The notes: generated from the letters alone by a model not told the origin. A stretch of DNA of 64,000 nucleotides from Salegentibacter mishustinae (GCF_002900095.1 NZ_LLKN01000002.1:2480001-2544000), one strand, 5' to 3'; counted from the first letter of the stretch, positions 44,891 through 54,142 are shown. Made by a program: numbers and translations.

Positions 44891-45871
44891 TTAATCAATA
44901 AAACCCTGTGCTTTCATCCATTCATCGTTGAAAATTTTTCCAACATACCTACTTCCATGGTCGTGAAATAAAACAACTACTACATCATCTTTGGTAAAAT
45001 GCTCTTTTAACTGAAGTAATCCTTTTGCCGCAGCTCCAGCCGAATTTCCTAAGAAAAAGCCTTCTTCTTCAGCAAGTTTTCGGGTATAAATTGCCGCATC
45101 TTTATCGGTCACTTTAGTGAAGCCGTCAATTACGCTAAAATCTACATTTTTTGGCAAAATATCTTCTCCAATTCCTTCAGTGATATAAGGATAGATCTCC
45201 TTTTCATCGAACTCACCGGTTTCATGGTATTTCTTAAAAACTGAACCGTAAGTATCAATTCCCCAAACTTTAATATTCGGATTTTTCTCTTTTAAATATT
45301 TACCAACTCCAGAAATAGTTCCGCCGGTACCAACACCTACAACAAAGTGAGTCACTTTTCCATCGGTTTGTTCCCAAATTTCCGGCCCGGTACTTTCGTA
45401 ATGTGCTTTAGTATTGGCCAAATTATCATACTGATTCACGTACCAGGAATTTGGCGTTTCCTCGGCCATTCTTTTAGAGGTTGAATAGTAAGAACGTGGA
45501 TCTTCGGGTGCAACTTCAGTAGGGCAAACAATTACTTCGCAACCTACAGCTTTTAGAATATCAATTTTCTCTTTACTCTGCTTATCAGAAAGTACACAAA
45601 CCATCTTGTATCCTTTCACAATTGCTGCAAGCGCCAGACCCATCCCGGTATTCCCGGAAGTTCCTTCAATAATAGTCCCGCCTGGTTTTAATTTCCCACT
45701 AGCTTCCGCTTCTTCTACCATTTTTACCGCCATACGATCTTTAACCGAATTTCCAGGGTTAAAAGTTTCATATTTAGCTAAAACAAGCGCATCAATATCT
45801 TTAGTGATCTTATTCATTTTAACCATTGGCGTATTACCAATAGTTCCCAATATATTTTCTACGTAATCCAT
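44891..45871 (-). CDS. PLP-dependent cysteine synthase / cystathionine beta-synthase-like enzyme
   Basis: 326 residues of fold-type II. Lys44 in NPGNSVKDRMA binds PLP, EGTSGNTGMGLA is the substrate loop, and GVGTGGTISGVGKYLK binds the phosphate. The long central insertion (CPTEVAPEDPRSYYSTSKR) and NSWYVNQYDN are typical of cystathionine beta-synthase-like members rather than CysK proper. No CBS regulatory domain is attached. It makes cysteine or cystathionine; which of the two cannot be decided. Confidence 0.9.
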   Translation of the reverse strand: MDYVENILGTIGNTPMVKMNKITKDIDALVLAKYETFNPGNSVKDRMAVKMVEEAEASGKLKPGGTIIEGTSGNTGMGLALAAIVKGYKMVCVLSDKQSKEKIDILKAVGCEVIVCPTEVAPEDPRSYYSTSKRMAEETPNSWYVNQYDNLANTKAHYESTGPEIWEQTDGKVTHFVVGVGTGGTISGVGKYLKEKNPNIKVWGIDTYGSVFKKYHETGEFDEKEIYPYITEGIGEDILPKNVDFSVIDGFTKVTDKDAAIYTRKLAEEEGFFLGNSAGAAAKGLLQLKEHFTKDDVVVVLFHDHGSRYVGKIFNDEWMKAQGFID

Positions 45872-45891
45872 TTTTTTTATTTTTGAAGCTG

Positions 45892-45919
45892 CAAAGGTAA
45901 AAAATTGAATTTACTTCAA
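45892..45919 (-). promoter_or_regulatory. Promoter of the cysteine synthase-like gene
   Basis: Minus strand: TTG at 45919-45917, 17 bases, TACCTTTG at 45899-45892. Full consensus match, 20 bases before the start codon. Confidence 0.78.
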
Positions 45920-45952
45920 TAGAAATACCTAAACCACTTTATTTTTTAAACT

Positions 45953-47185
45953 TTATTCAAACTTAATTGCTCTTGAAGGAGAAATCTTCGAAATTATTAT
46001 TGAAGGAATTATAAGCATTAGCATACATAAAACCAATGTTCCCAGGTTTACTGCCAGAATATAGTCCCAGTTTAAATAAACAGGAACTTCTGTCACGTAA
46101 TATGTACTGGGATCTAGTGGAACGAGCTTAAAATACTTCTGAAGCAATAAAAGCCCCAGCCCAATTAAGTTCCCCCAAAAAAGTCCCTTAATAATAAGGT
46201 AACCTGCGTTATAAAGAAAAATCTTTCTAATGCTCCAATCGTTTCCACCCAATGCTTTTAAAATACCTATCATTTGGGTGCGTTCCAGTATTAAAACCAG
46301 TAAAGCGGTAATCATATTTATTCCCGCTACCAGGATCATAATTCCGATAATCAGCGCGATATTAAAATCGAAAAGCGCCAGCCATTCAAAAATAGAATAG
46401 TATGTCTGGGTAATGGTTTGTGTGTCTAAAAAAGAGCCGGTGTTCTCATAAACTTCCTGGCCTTTTTTATCAATTTCATTAAAATCATTTAGAAAAACTT
46501 CAAAATTCCCTACTTGATTTTCTTCCCAGCGATTAAGACGCTGAATATGCCGAATATCGGCCAGCACATATAGTTTATCAAACTCCATAAACCCCGAATC
46601 GTAAATTCCGGTGATCACAAAACCACGGGTTAAAGGGCGTTCGCTGCCATCCCTTAAAAAGTAAGTAGGTATTTTATCACCAACATTTAATTGAAGCCTA
46701 TTGGCCAGGTATGAAGAAATTAAAACCTCATCATTAAGTTTATCAGCAACATTTGGCAGCTCACCTTCTACCAGAAAATCTTTAAAATAATTCCAGTTAT
46801 AATCGGTTCCCACCCCCTTTACAATCACTCCTTCAAAATCGGTTTCGGTTCTAATTATCCCAAACTTAGTAGCTACCGCCTGAACGTGAGCAATACCTTC
46901 AACCTTATTGAATTCAGGGTAAAATTCCTGGTTTTTATCTACAGGGGTAAGCGTAACCTGCGAACTATTATTGTCGTAATTTGAGATATTGATATGCCCA
47001 TTAAAGGCGGCGATCTTATCTCTTATTTTTTCCTGCAAACCAAGCCCGGTGGCAAAAGAAACGAGCATCATTACCACTCCAATTGCAATTGCCATAATTG
47101 CTATTTTTATAATAGGAGCAGAAATACTACTTTTATGGCTCTTACCGCCAATTAGGCGTTTAACAACAAAAAATTCAAAATTCAA
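45953..47185 (-). CDS. FtsX-like ABC transporter permease (LolC/LolE type)
   Basis: 410 residues. N-terminal helix IIKIAIMAIAIGVVMMLVSFATG, a large periplasmic MacB-like domain (about 50-265), then three more helices with the FtsX motif (IMILVAGINMITALLVLILERTQMIGILKALG). The start is a TTG, since NFEFFVVKRLIGG matches flavobacterial homologues and no ATG is available. Such permeases move lipoproteins to the outer membrane with LolD; no ATPase gene is adjacent. Its start is nine bases from the divergent muramidase gene. Confidence 0.87.
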   Translation of the reverse strand: MNFEFFVVKRLIGGKSHKSSISAPIIKIAIMAIAIGVVMMLVSFATGLGLQEKIRDKIAAFNGHINISNYDNNSSQVTLTPVDKNQEFYPEFNKVEGIAHVQAVATKFGIIRTETDFEGVIVKGVGTDYNWNYFKDFLVEGELPNVADKLNDEVLISSYLANRLQLNVGDKIPTYFLRDGSERPLTRGFVITGIYDSGFMEFDKLYVLADIRHIQRLNRWEENQVGNFEVFLNDFNEIDKKGQEVYENTGSFLDTQTITQTYYSIFEWLALFDFNIALIIGIMILVAGINMITALLVLILERTQMIGILKALGGNDWSIRKIFLYNAGYLIIKGLFWGNLIGLGLLLLQKYFKLVPLDPSTYYVTEVPVYLNWDYILAVNLGTLVLCMLMLIIPSIIISKISPSRAIKFE

Positions 47186-47194
47186 ACTATCACG

Positions 47195-48427
47195 ATGCTT
47201 AAAAGGTTATTCAAAAGTACATTTTTATTCGCTTTTATAGGTATTCTTTCCTGCGGAAACCAAAATAAGAAAGAGCAAACTTCAGAAGAAATTGCATTAA
47301 ATAATAAGAAGCAACAAACTGTTGCTGAAATTATCCTTGCAGCAAATCGCACAGAAGCTTATTTACCTCTGCTAGAAAACAAAAAAGTAGGGATTGTGGG
47401 CAACCAAACTTCAATTATGAAGAATAGAAATGGTGGTTATACGCACGTGGTAGATTCTTTACTTGCCTTAGATGTAAACCTGGTTAGAGGTTTTGCTCCC
47501 GAGCACGGCTTTCGCGGCACTGCTGATGCTGGAGAAGCAGTAGAAGACGGTAAAGATACACAAACCGGCTTACCGGTAATTTCTCTTTACGGGGATAATA
47601 AAAAGCCCAAAGCTGAACAACTTGAAGATCTTGATATTTTAATTTTTGACCTGCAGGATGTGGGCACCAGGTTTTATACATACATTTCTTCACTACATTA
47701 CGTAATGGAAGCCTGCGCTGAAAATGATGTAAAACTTATTGTATTTGATCGTCCAAATCCAAATGGGCATTATATAGACGGGCCTATCCTTGAAACAGAA
47801 TTTAAAAGTTTTGTAGGTATGCATCCAATTCCAACAGTTCACGGATTAACTATGGGAGAATATGCGAAAATGATCAATGGAGAAAAGTGGCTAAAAGACG
47901 GAATTCAATGTGAACTGGAGGTGATAAAAATGGAAAATTACGAGCACTCTAAATCTTATGATCTTCCGGTTAAACCCTCACCAAATTTACCTAATGCACA
48001 GGCTATAAACTTATATCCTAGTTTATGTTTTTTTGAAGGAACCAATGTAAATGCCGGCCGCGGAACCGACAAGCAATTCCAGGTATTTGGCTCCCCATTT
48101 TTAAATGAAGATTATTTTGATTTCACCTATACACCAGAATCTAAAGCCGGAGCAAAAAATCCGAAGCACCTGGGAAAAGAATGCTACGGAAGAGATCTTA
48201 GCCAAATAGCTCCTTTAAAGCAAATAAATTTAGAATGGCTCATAGAAGCTTATCAGAATACTGAGAATAAAGATAAATTCTTCAATGCTTTTTTCACAAA
48301 ACTGGCAGGAACAAAGAAGCTGCAAGCTCAAATAGAAGAAGGTTTATCTGGACAGGAAATAAGGGAAACCTGGCAGAAAGGATTGGCAAAATTTTCAGAA
48401 AAAAGAAAAGAATATTTGCTATATTAA
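47195..48427 (+). CDS. NamZ-like exo-beta-N-acetylmuramidase lipoprotein (DUF1343)
   Basis: 410 residues with a lipoprotein signal peptide ending GILSC. DUF1343 motifs follow: VGIVGNQTS, FAPEHGFRGTADAGE, LIFDLQDVGTRFYTYIS and VFDRPNPNGHYIDGP, then LNPYPSLCFFEGT-like NLYPSLCFFEGTNVNAGRGT. The family includes NamZ, which releases N-acetylmuramic acid from peptidoglycan fragments, so a role in wall turnover and recycling is likely. The next gene (PLDc_N-like) starts 16 bases later. Confidence 0.88.
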   Translation: MLKRLFKSTFLFAFIGILSCGNQNKKEQTSEEIALNNKKQQTVAEIILAANRTEAYLPLLENKKVGIVGNQTSIMKNRNGGYTHVVDSLLALDVNLVRGFAPEHGFRGTADAGEAVEDGKDTQTGLPVISLYGDNKKPKAEQLEDLDILIFDLQDVGTRFYTYISSLHYVMEACAENDVKLIVFDRPNPNGHYIDGPILETEFKSFVGMHPIPTVHGLTMGEYAKMINGEKWLKDGIQCELEVIKMENYEHSKSYDLPVKPSPNLPNAQAINLYPSLCFFEGTNVNAGRGTDKQFQVFGSPFLNEDYFDFTYTPESKAGAKNPKHLGKECYGRDLSQIAPLKQINLEWLIEAYQNTENKDKFFNAFFTKLAGTKKLQAQIEEGLSGQEIRETWQKGLAKFSEKRKEYLLY

Positions 48428-48443
48428 GGGAAAATAATTCCCT

Positions 48444-48689
48444 GTGATCAATTTAGAAACTTTCAGCTTTTGGCCTTCGGCTTTTATGTTGGCAATTCTA
48501 TTGCTAGCAGTATTAGCCATTGTTAGTTTACTGAGACAGAAGTTAAAGGCGAGACATCAATTGATCTGGTTACTTATAATTATCTTACTACCCTTTTTCG
48601 GGCCAATATTGTATTTTCTAATTATAAAAAGATACAAAGAAGCAAATCTCGTAAAAAGAAGGGTAGGTCAATTCAAACAAAAGATTTAA
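48444..48689 (+). CDS. Small membrane protein with PLDc_N-type domain
   Basis: 81 residues, two membrane helices (PSAFMLAILLLAVLAIVSLL and LIWLLIIILLPFFGPILYFLI). The HQLIWLLIIILLPFFGP motif matches the phospholipase D nuclease N-terminal (PLDc_N) membrane domain. The start appears to be GTG at 48444; an ATG at 48487 would remove the first part of helix 1. It overlaps the end of the convergent YkgJ gene by four bases. Confidence 0.7.
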   Translation: MINLETFSFWPSAFMLAILLLAVLAIVSLLRQKLKARHQLIWLLIIILLPFFGPILYFLIIKRYKEANLVKRRVGQFKQKI

Positions 48690-49180
48690 GCTTTAATTCT
48701 TCTCTTCATTTCTTCAACTATATTATAAGCCGCAGGACAAATGGCGGTGTTTTTTAGTGTGAGGTTAGAGATCTTATGAAAATCCTTCCGGTCGGTATGC
48801 GGGAATTCCCGGCAGGCTTTCGGTCGCACATCGTATATTAGGCAGTAATTATCTGATGCCAGAAAAGTACAGGGCACTTCCTGTAATACATAATCTTTGT
48901 CTTCATCAATTCGCAAATACTGCTCAATAAACTGTTGCGGCTTGAGTTTTAAATGCTTGCTAATGCGTTCTATATCTTTATTGGTAAAAAGCGGCCCTGT
49001 AGTTTTACAACAATTTGCGCAATCCAGGCAATTGGTTCGGGAAAATTCTTCATCGTGCATTTCCTGCATTTGCTTATCCAGATCTTTAGGCGGCTTTTTT
49101 CTAAGCTTTGCAAAAAACTTTTTATTTTCCTTATGCTTATCTTTGGCCTTCTCGGGGAGATTTTTCAGAATTTCTTCCAT
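48686..49180 (-). CDS. YkgJ-type cysteine cluster protein
   Basis: 164 residues from the ATG at 49180. The first 45 residues are lysine-rich (KAKDKHKENKKFFAKLRKK). The cluster motif NCLDCANCCKTTGP and later CTFLASDNYCLIYDVRPKACREFP provide eight cysteines in the CxxCxxCC...C...C...C pattern of YkgJ, thought to bind zinc or an Fe-S cluster. The role is unknown. A promoter-like TATCTTTG lies just upstream, back-to-back with the methyltransferase gene. Confidence 0.85.
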   Translation of the reverse strand: MEEILKNLPEKAKDKHKENKKFFAKLRKKPPKDLDKQMQEMHDEEFSRTNCLDCANCCKTTGPLFTNKDIERISKHLKLKPQQFIEQYLRIDEDKDYVLQEVPCTFLASDNYCLIYDVRPKACREFPHTDRKDFHKISNLTLKNTAICPAAYNIVEEMKRRIKA

Positions 49181-49184
49181 TGGG

Positions 49185-49192
49185 CAAAGATA
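49185..49192 (-). promoter_or_regulatory. Candidate -7 element of the YkgJ gene
   Basis: Minus strand TATCTTTG, an exact TAnnTTTG, four bases before the ATG. Such a short distance would give an almost leaderless mRNA. No -33 element is in place. Confidence 0.45.
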
Positions 49193-49215
49193 TAAAACGA
49201 ACCTACACCGCATCC

Positions 49216-49950
49216 ATGAATCAGCAAACTTCAGTAAAAGACATTTTTGGAAAAGCAATTTCCGCTTATTACCACGAAAAAGATAAAACCAATATTGAGG
49301 TACATTCGCCAGATTTTGATGATGATGTAATTCCTGTTCCCTATTTATTCCGAAATTATGCCGAAATGCCGCCTCTGGAACGAAAGGCTTTACAACTTGC
49401 TAAAGGCCGGGTTTTAGATGTTGGTTGTGGTGCAGGAAGCCATTCCCTTTATCTTCAGAATAATAAAAAACTTAAAGTAACCGCTATTGATACTTCTGCA
49501 GGCGCTATAGAGATTTCTCATTTACGCGGAATTAAAAATGCCCTTAACATCGATTTTTTCGACTTAAAAGATGAAAAATTCGATACGATTTTAATGCTTA
49601 TGAATGGCAGCGGAATTATTGGAAAGCTCAGAAATCTGGACAAATTCTTTAAGAAAGCTAAAGAACTACTCAATCCTGGCGGAAAAATACTCCTGGATTC
49701 TTCCGACTTAAGTTATTTATTTGATCGCGACGAAGATGGCGGAATTTGGATAGATTCTGAAGCTGCTTACTATGGAGAGTTAGAATTTAAAGTGACATAT
49801 AAAGGAGAAAGTTCAGAATATTTTGACTGGCTTTATATAGATTTTAATACCCTGAAATTTGCCGCAGAATCAAATAATTTCACTTGTAAACTTATTAAAG
49901 AAGGAGAGCATTTCGATTATTTAGCTGAATTACAGCCTTTAAAACAATAA
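49216..49950 (+). CDS. Class I SAM-dependent methyltransferase
   Basis: 244 residues from the ATG at 49216; a longer frame would run into the divergent gene. Motif I VLDVGCGAGSHSLYL binds SAM, AIDTSAGAIEIS is motif II, and ILMLMNGSGIIG with LLNPGGKILLDSSD the later motifs. The substrate is unknown. It starts 35 bases from the divergent YkgJ start. Confidence 0.88.
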   Translation: MNQQTSVKDIFGKAISAYYHEKDKTNIEVHSPDFDDDVIPVPYLFRNYAEMPPLERKALQLAKGRVLDVGCGAGSHSLYLQNNKKLKVTAIDTSAGAIEISHLRGIKNALNIDFFDLKDEKFDTILMLMNGSGIIGKLRNLDKFFKKAKELLNPGGKILLDSSDLSYLFDRDEDGGIWIDSEAAYYGELEFKVTYKGESSEYFDWLYIDFNTLKFAAESNNFTCKLIKEGEHFDYLAELQPLKQ

Positions 49951-49980
49951 ATTTCTATTTTTACAAAAAAATGCTTTTCC

Positions 49981-50763
49981 ATGTTTAAATTTAAGTACGC
50001 ACTTCTCATATTTTTTATTTCTCTGGTGAGTGTTTCGTGTTCTTCAGACAACGATGAAGATGATGGGAATACTCCCGGCATAGACAAAACAGCTAATTTA
50101 CAGGGACTTGGTGATTCTGCCTCACAACTTTTAAGCGATGCCGAATTCACTTCTATGAATATAGAAATTGTATATGTAAATGGTTTTGCACCTAGCGAAA
50201 CGGCCCTTGCAAATTTTAAAAGTTTTTTAGAAGAGCGAACTTTTAAACCCGATGGAATAAAGATCGGCCTGAGAGCCGTTTCATCGTCGGGTAAAGCGCC
50301 ATTTTCTATAGATGAGATCGTTGAAATTGAGCAAGAAACCCGTACTGCTTATAACGCCGGAGACGAAATTGCAGTCTATATTTATATAGCCGATGGAAAG
50401 AGTGATAAAGATGAAGAAAATAAACTCACCCTTGGCTCTGCATTTAGAAATACTTCTATGGTACTTTATGGAGAAACTATAGAAGATTTTGCTTCAAGGC
50501 CAAATGCACCAATTGAAAGTGATATTGAAGCTGCTGTTTTAAATCACGAATTCGGTCATTTATTCGGTTTAGTAGATATTGGTACCGAACCTCAATCTGA
50601 CCATAAGGATGATGATAGCGACGGGCATTGCAATGTCCCCAATTGCCTGATGCGTGCTTCTATTGAATTTGGAAGCGGAATAATAGATGAAATTGAAGGT
50701 GGCCGTATTCCTCAATTGGGAACGCACTGCATTAGAGACCTTCAAGCTGCCGGGGGTAAATAA
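49981..50763 (+). CDS. Zincin-type metalloprotease lipoprotein
   Basis: 260 residues. A lipoprotein signal peptide ends in VSVSC (Cys20), then an acidic linker. The zinc motif LNHEFGHLFGLVD (His189, Glu190, His193, Asp199) is metzincin-like with Asp as third ligand, and a Met-turn candidate NCLMRAS (Met224) follows 25 residues later. Two cysteines (217 and 222) flank the turn. It probably acts at the outer membrane surface on unknown proteins. It follows the methyltransferase by 30 bases. Confidence 0.8.
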   Translation: MFKFKYALLIFFISLVSVSCSSDNDEDDGNTPGIDKTANLQGLGDSASQLLSDAEFTSMNIEIVYVNGFAPSETALANFKSFLEERTFKPDGIKIGLRAVSSSGKAPFSIDEIVEIEQETRTAYNAGDEIAVYIYIADGKSDKDEENKLTLGSAFRNTSMVLYGETIEDFASRPNAPIESDIEAAVLNHEFGHLFGLVDIGTEPQSDHKDDDSDGHCNVPNCLMRASIEFGSGIIDEIEGGRIPQLGTHCIRDLQAAGGK

Positions 50764-50774
50764 TTTCACCTTCT

Positions 50775-50854
50775 CGTCAAGCTGAGCTTGTTTCAGCTTT
50801 TAACATATTTAGAACTACAAGTATCTTAGATCCTGAAACAAGTTCAGGATGACG
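50775..50854. repeat. BIME-like palindromic repeat, copy A
   Basis: Left arm CGTCAAGCTGAGCTTGTTTC and right arm GAAACAAGTTCAGGATGACG are imperfect inverted repeats 40 bases apart, and each holds its own small palindrome (CTGAA/TTCAG). It lies 12 bases after the metalloprotease stop, between convergent genes. A second copy sits at 56225-56309. Confidence 0.75.
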
Positions 50855-50893
50855 ATTCTAAAAGTTAATAAAACGCTTCTGTACCTTCACCCA

Positions 50894-53092
50894 CTAATTC
50901 GCTACTTCGCTAATAAATTTAATGCGATATAACCGAAGTTCTTCATCGTCATAATCGCCATCAAATTCTTTAATAGCTTCATCAATTTTATCGGTATCAG
51001 CTTCCAAAAAATATTCGTGAATTTCTTCCTGCTGGTCTTCGTCTAATATATCGTCTATCCAGTAATTTATGTTCAGCTTTGTTCCGCTATAAACAATGGC
51101 TTCCATTTCCTTTATAAATTCTTTCATCTCCATGCCCTTGGCAGAAGCGATATCATCTAAAGGTAGTTTTCTATCTACATTCTGGATAATATATAATTTT
51201 AAAGCCGAATTGGCGCCGGTAGATTTAACCACCAGATCATCTGGCCGTACAATCTCATTTTCATCAACATAGCGCTGAATTAGATCCAAAAATTCTTTAC
51301 CGAATTTTTTGGCTTTGTTCTCTCCTACCCCAAAAATATTAGTGAGTTCTTCAATATTCACCGGGTATTTAATCGCCATATCTTCGAGCGAAGGATCCTG
51401 AAATACCACAAACGGAGGAACCTCATTTTTTACAGCAACTTTCTTTCTAAGATCCTTTAACATTTTTACCAGCGTTTTATCTACCCCGCCACCACTAGAT
51501 TGGCTTGCAGTAGAAACAGCTTCTGTAGTACTGTCAAAAATATGATCGTCGGTCATCATAAAAGATGTCGGATTCTTTAAAAAATCTTCTCCTTTAGCGG
51601 TAAGTTTTATCACGCCATAGGTTTCAATATCTTTCTTTAAATACCCTGCAACCAGCACCTGCCTGATTAAAGCCATCCAATATTTTCCATCCCGGTCTTT
51701 CCCTTTTCCGAATAAAGGATGCGTATCGGTTTTATGTGATAAAATAACCGCGTTCGATTTTCCTATAAGCGTTTTCACTACTTCTTTAGACTTATAAAGC
51801 TGCTTGGTTTCCTTAACCGTCTTCAACAGCAATTCTACCTCGTCTCCGGCTTCGTGTTGCTTTTTAGGATTTCTAACATTATCGTCCATAGACGCGCCTT
51901 CGCCGGTTTCCCCGTCAAATTCTTCTCCAAAATAATGCAAAATAAATTTTCTACGGGAAATTGAAGTTTCTGCATAAGCCACTACTTCCTGCAAAAGGGC
52001 GTGACCTATTTCCTGTTCGGCAACAGGTTTTCCGCTCATAAATTTTTCGAGCTTTTCTATATCTTTATAGGAATAAAAGGCAAGACAATGCCCTTCCCCG
52101 CCGTCTCTACCTGCCCGGCCGGTTTCCTGGTAATAACTTTCTATACTTTTTGGAATATCGTGGTGAATTACAAACCTAACATCTGGTTTGTCTATTCCCA
52201 TCCCAAAGGCTATGGTAGCCACAACCACATCAATTTCTTCCATAAGAAATTGATCCTGATGTTTGCTGCGCTTCTTTGCGTCTAACCCTGCGTGATAAGG
52301 CACGGCGTTAATTCCGTTTACCTGTAAAGTCTGGGCAAGTTCTTCAACCTTTTTTCTACTTAAACAATAGATAATCCCAGATTTCCCACTATTCTGTTTA
52401 ATAAAACGAATAATATCGGCATCAACATTTTTAGTTTTGGGCCGCACCTCGTAGTATAAATTAGGTCGGTTAAAACTGGCTTTAAAGGTATTTGCATCGG
52501 GAATTCCCAAATTCTTTAAAATATCTTCCTGTACTTTAGGTGTTGCCGTTGCAGTAAGCGCAATAATTGGAATATTATCTCCTATTCGCTTTATAATGCT
52601 TCGCAAATTCCGGTATTCGGGTCTAAAATCGTGTCCCCACTCACTAATACAGTGCGCCTCGTCTATAGCTAGAAAAGATATCTTTTGTTGTTTTAAAAAC
52701 TCAACATGATCTTCTTTGGTAAGCGATTCGGGAGCTACATAAAGCAGTTTACAAACGCCACTTTCTATGTCTGCTTTAACTTGTCTAACCTCGGTTTTGT
52801 TAAGGGAAGAATTTAGCACATGGGCTACGCCATGCTCTTCAGAAATACTACGTATAGCATCTACCTGGTTCTTCATTAAAGCTATTAGGGGCGAAACCAC
52901 AATTGCCGTTCCTTCTTCAATCAACGCAGGGAGTTGGTAACATAGGGATTTCCCTCCTCCGGTAGGCATTACCACAAAAGAATTATTTCCTTTTACAATG
53001 CTGGTAATCACCTCTTCCTGAAGTCCTTTGAATTGGCTAAACCCAAAGTACTTCTTTAGCTGTTGGTGTAAATCAATTTCCGTCAAACTCAT
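50894..53092 (-). CDS. recQ: ATP-dependent DNA helicase RecQ
   Basis: 732 residues. Helicase motifs: Walker A MPTGGGKSLCYQLPA, motif II IDEAHCISEWGHDFRPEYR, motif III ALTATATPKV, motif VI QETGRAGRDG. The RQC zinc region has a reduced cysteine set, and an HRDC domain (FQDPSLEDMAIKYPVNIEEL, GVGENKAKKFG) follows at about 570-640. The last 100 residues are an acidic extension with repeated Asp/Glu. It unwinds recombination and stalled-fork intermediates. The start is 85 bases from the divergent kdsD gene. Confidence 0.95.
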   Translation of the reverse strand: MSLTEIDLHQQLKKYFGFSQFKGLQEEVITSIVKGNNSFVVMPTGGGKSLCYQLPALIEEGTAIVVSPLIALMKNQVDAIRSISEEHGVAHVLNSSLNKTEVRQVKADIESGVCKLLYVAPESLTKEDHVEFLKQQKISFLAIDEAHCISEWGHDFRPEYRNLRSIIKRIGDNIPIIALTATATPKVQEDILKNLGIPDANTFKASFNRPNLYYEVRPKTKNVDADIIRFIKQNSGKSGIIYCLSRKKVEELAQTLQVNGINAVPYHAGLDAKKRSKHQDQFLMEEIDVVVATIAFGMGIDKPDVRFVIHHDIPKSIESYYQETGRAGRDGGEGHCLAFYSYKDIEKLEKFMSGKPVAEQEIGHALLQEVVAYAETSISRRKFILHYFGEEFDGETGEGASMDDNVRNPKKQHEAGDEVELLLKTVKETKQLYKSKEVVKTLIGKSNAVILSHKTDTHPLFGKGKDRDGKYWMALIRQVLVAGYLKKDIETYGVIKLTAKGEDFLKNPTSFMMTDDHIFDSTTEAVSTASQSSGGGVDKTLVKMLKDLRKKVAVKNEVPPFVVFQDPSLEDMAIKYPVNIEELTNIFGVGENKAKKFGKEFLDLIQRYVDENEIVRPDDLVVKSTGANSALKLYIIQNVDRKLPLDDIASAKGMEMKEFIKEMEAIVYSGTKLNINYWIDDILDEDQQEEIHEYFLEADTDKIDEAIKEFDGDYDDEELRLYRIKFISEVAN

Positions 53093-53114
53093 TCAATTGT
53101 GTTACAATTTTACA

Positions 53115-53122
53115 TACATTTG
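53115..53122 (+). promoter_or_regulatory. Candidate -7 element of the kdsD operon
   Basis: TACATTTG is an exact TAnnTTTG; a TTG at 53097-53099 is 15 bases upstream, a little close. The TTG start codon of kdsD follows 54 bases later. Confidence 0.5.
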
Positions 53123-53176
53123 CATAACTAAAGATACATATTTCTTTAAACTCACAATCCTTAATTTTATCAAAAT

Positions 53177-54142
53177 TTGAAACTGAAGGAAAAAATTCTT
53201 ACCGCAGCTAAAGAAACCATTTCCATTGAAGCCAAAGCAATTGCAAACCTGGAAAATTTTATTGATAGTGAGTTCGCTGAAGCTGTAGAACACATTTACA
53301 AAGCTAAAGGAAGGGTAATTGTTACAGGCATCGGAAAAAGCGCCGTTATTGCCACTAAAATAGTTGCCACACTTAATTCTACAGGCACTCCCGCAATTTT
53401 TATGCATGCTGCAGATGCTATTCACGGCGATCTGGGAACCATACAAAAAGAGGATGTAGTAATTTGTATTTCTAAAAGTGGAAATAGTCCAGAAATTAAA
53501 GTGCTAGTACCTTATATTAAAGATTTCAAAAACCTACTTGTCGGCATTACTGCCGACAGAGACTCTTTCCTAGGAAAAGAATCTGATTTTGTTTTGAATT
53601 CTTATGTTGAAAAAGAAGCCTGCCCAAATAACCTTGCACCTACAACAAGTACAACTGCGCAAATGGTTATTGGTGATGCACTTGCTATCTGCCTTTTAAA
53701 GCTGAAAGGTTTTTCAAGGAAAGATTTTGCAAAATATCATCCCGGTGGCTCCCTGGGGAAAAAGCTATATTTACGCGTTAGCGACATTACCGCTCAAAAT
53801 ATGAAACCGCAGGTTGCCCCAGAAACTTCGGTTACCGATGCAATTATTGAGATTTCAGAAAAAATGCTTGGTGTAGCCGCAGTAATTGAAAACGATAAAA
53901 TTATAGGTATAATTACCGATGGTGACATAAGGCGTATGCTTAAAAACAACACCGAATTTAAAGATCTTACTGCAAGAGATATAATGAGCCCAGCGCCAAA
54001 AACTATAGACCAGGATGCCCTGGCGGTAGATGCTTTAGAAATGCTGGAAGAGAATAAGATCTCCCAATTACTGGCACTGGAAAACCAAACCTATTCGGGT
54101 GTCGTACATATCCATAACCTAATTCGAGAAGGAATTTTATAA
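53177..54142 (+). CDS. kdsD: Arabinose-5-phosphate isomerase (KpsF/GutQ family)
   Basis: 321 residues: an SIS domain (GRVIVTGIGKSAVIATKIVATL, ISKSGNSPEIK, CPNNLAPTTSTT) and two C-terminal CBS domains (about 205-321). It converts ribulose-5-phosphate to arabinose-5-phosphate for Kdo and lipopolysaccharide synthesis. The start is TTG: the next Met is far inside the protein and KLKEKILTAAKETI fits homologues. Its stop shares bases with the tatC ATG (TAATG). Confidence 0.93.
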   Translation: MKLKEKILTAAKETISIEAKAIANLENFIDSEFAEAVEHIYKAKGRVIVTGIGKSAVIATKIVATLNSTGTPAIFMHAADAIHGDLGTIQKEDVVICISKSGNSPEIKVLVPYIKDFKNLLVGITADRDSFLGKESDFVLNSYVEKEACPNNLAPTTSTTAQMVIGDALAICLLKLKGFSRKDFAKYHPGGSLGKKLYLRVSDITAQNMKPQVAPETSVTDAIIEISEKMLGVAAVIENDKIIGIITDGDIRRMLKNNTEFKDLTARDIMSPAPKTIDQDALAVDALEMLEENKISQLLALENQTYSGVVHIHNLIREGIL

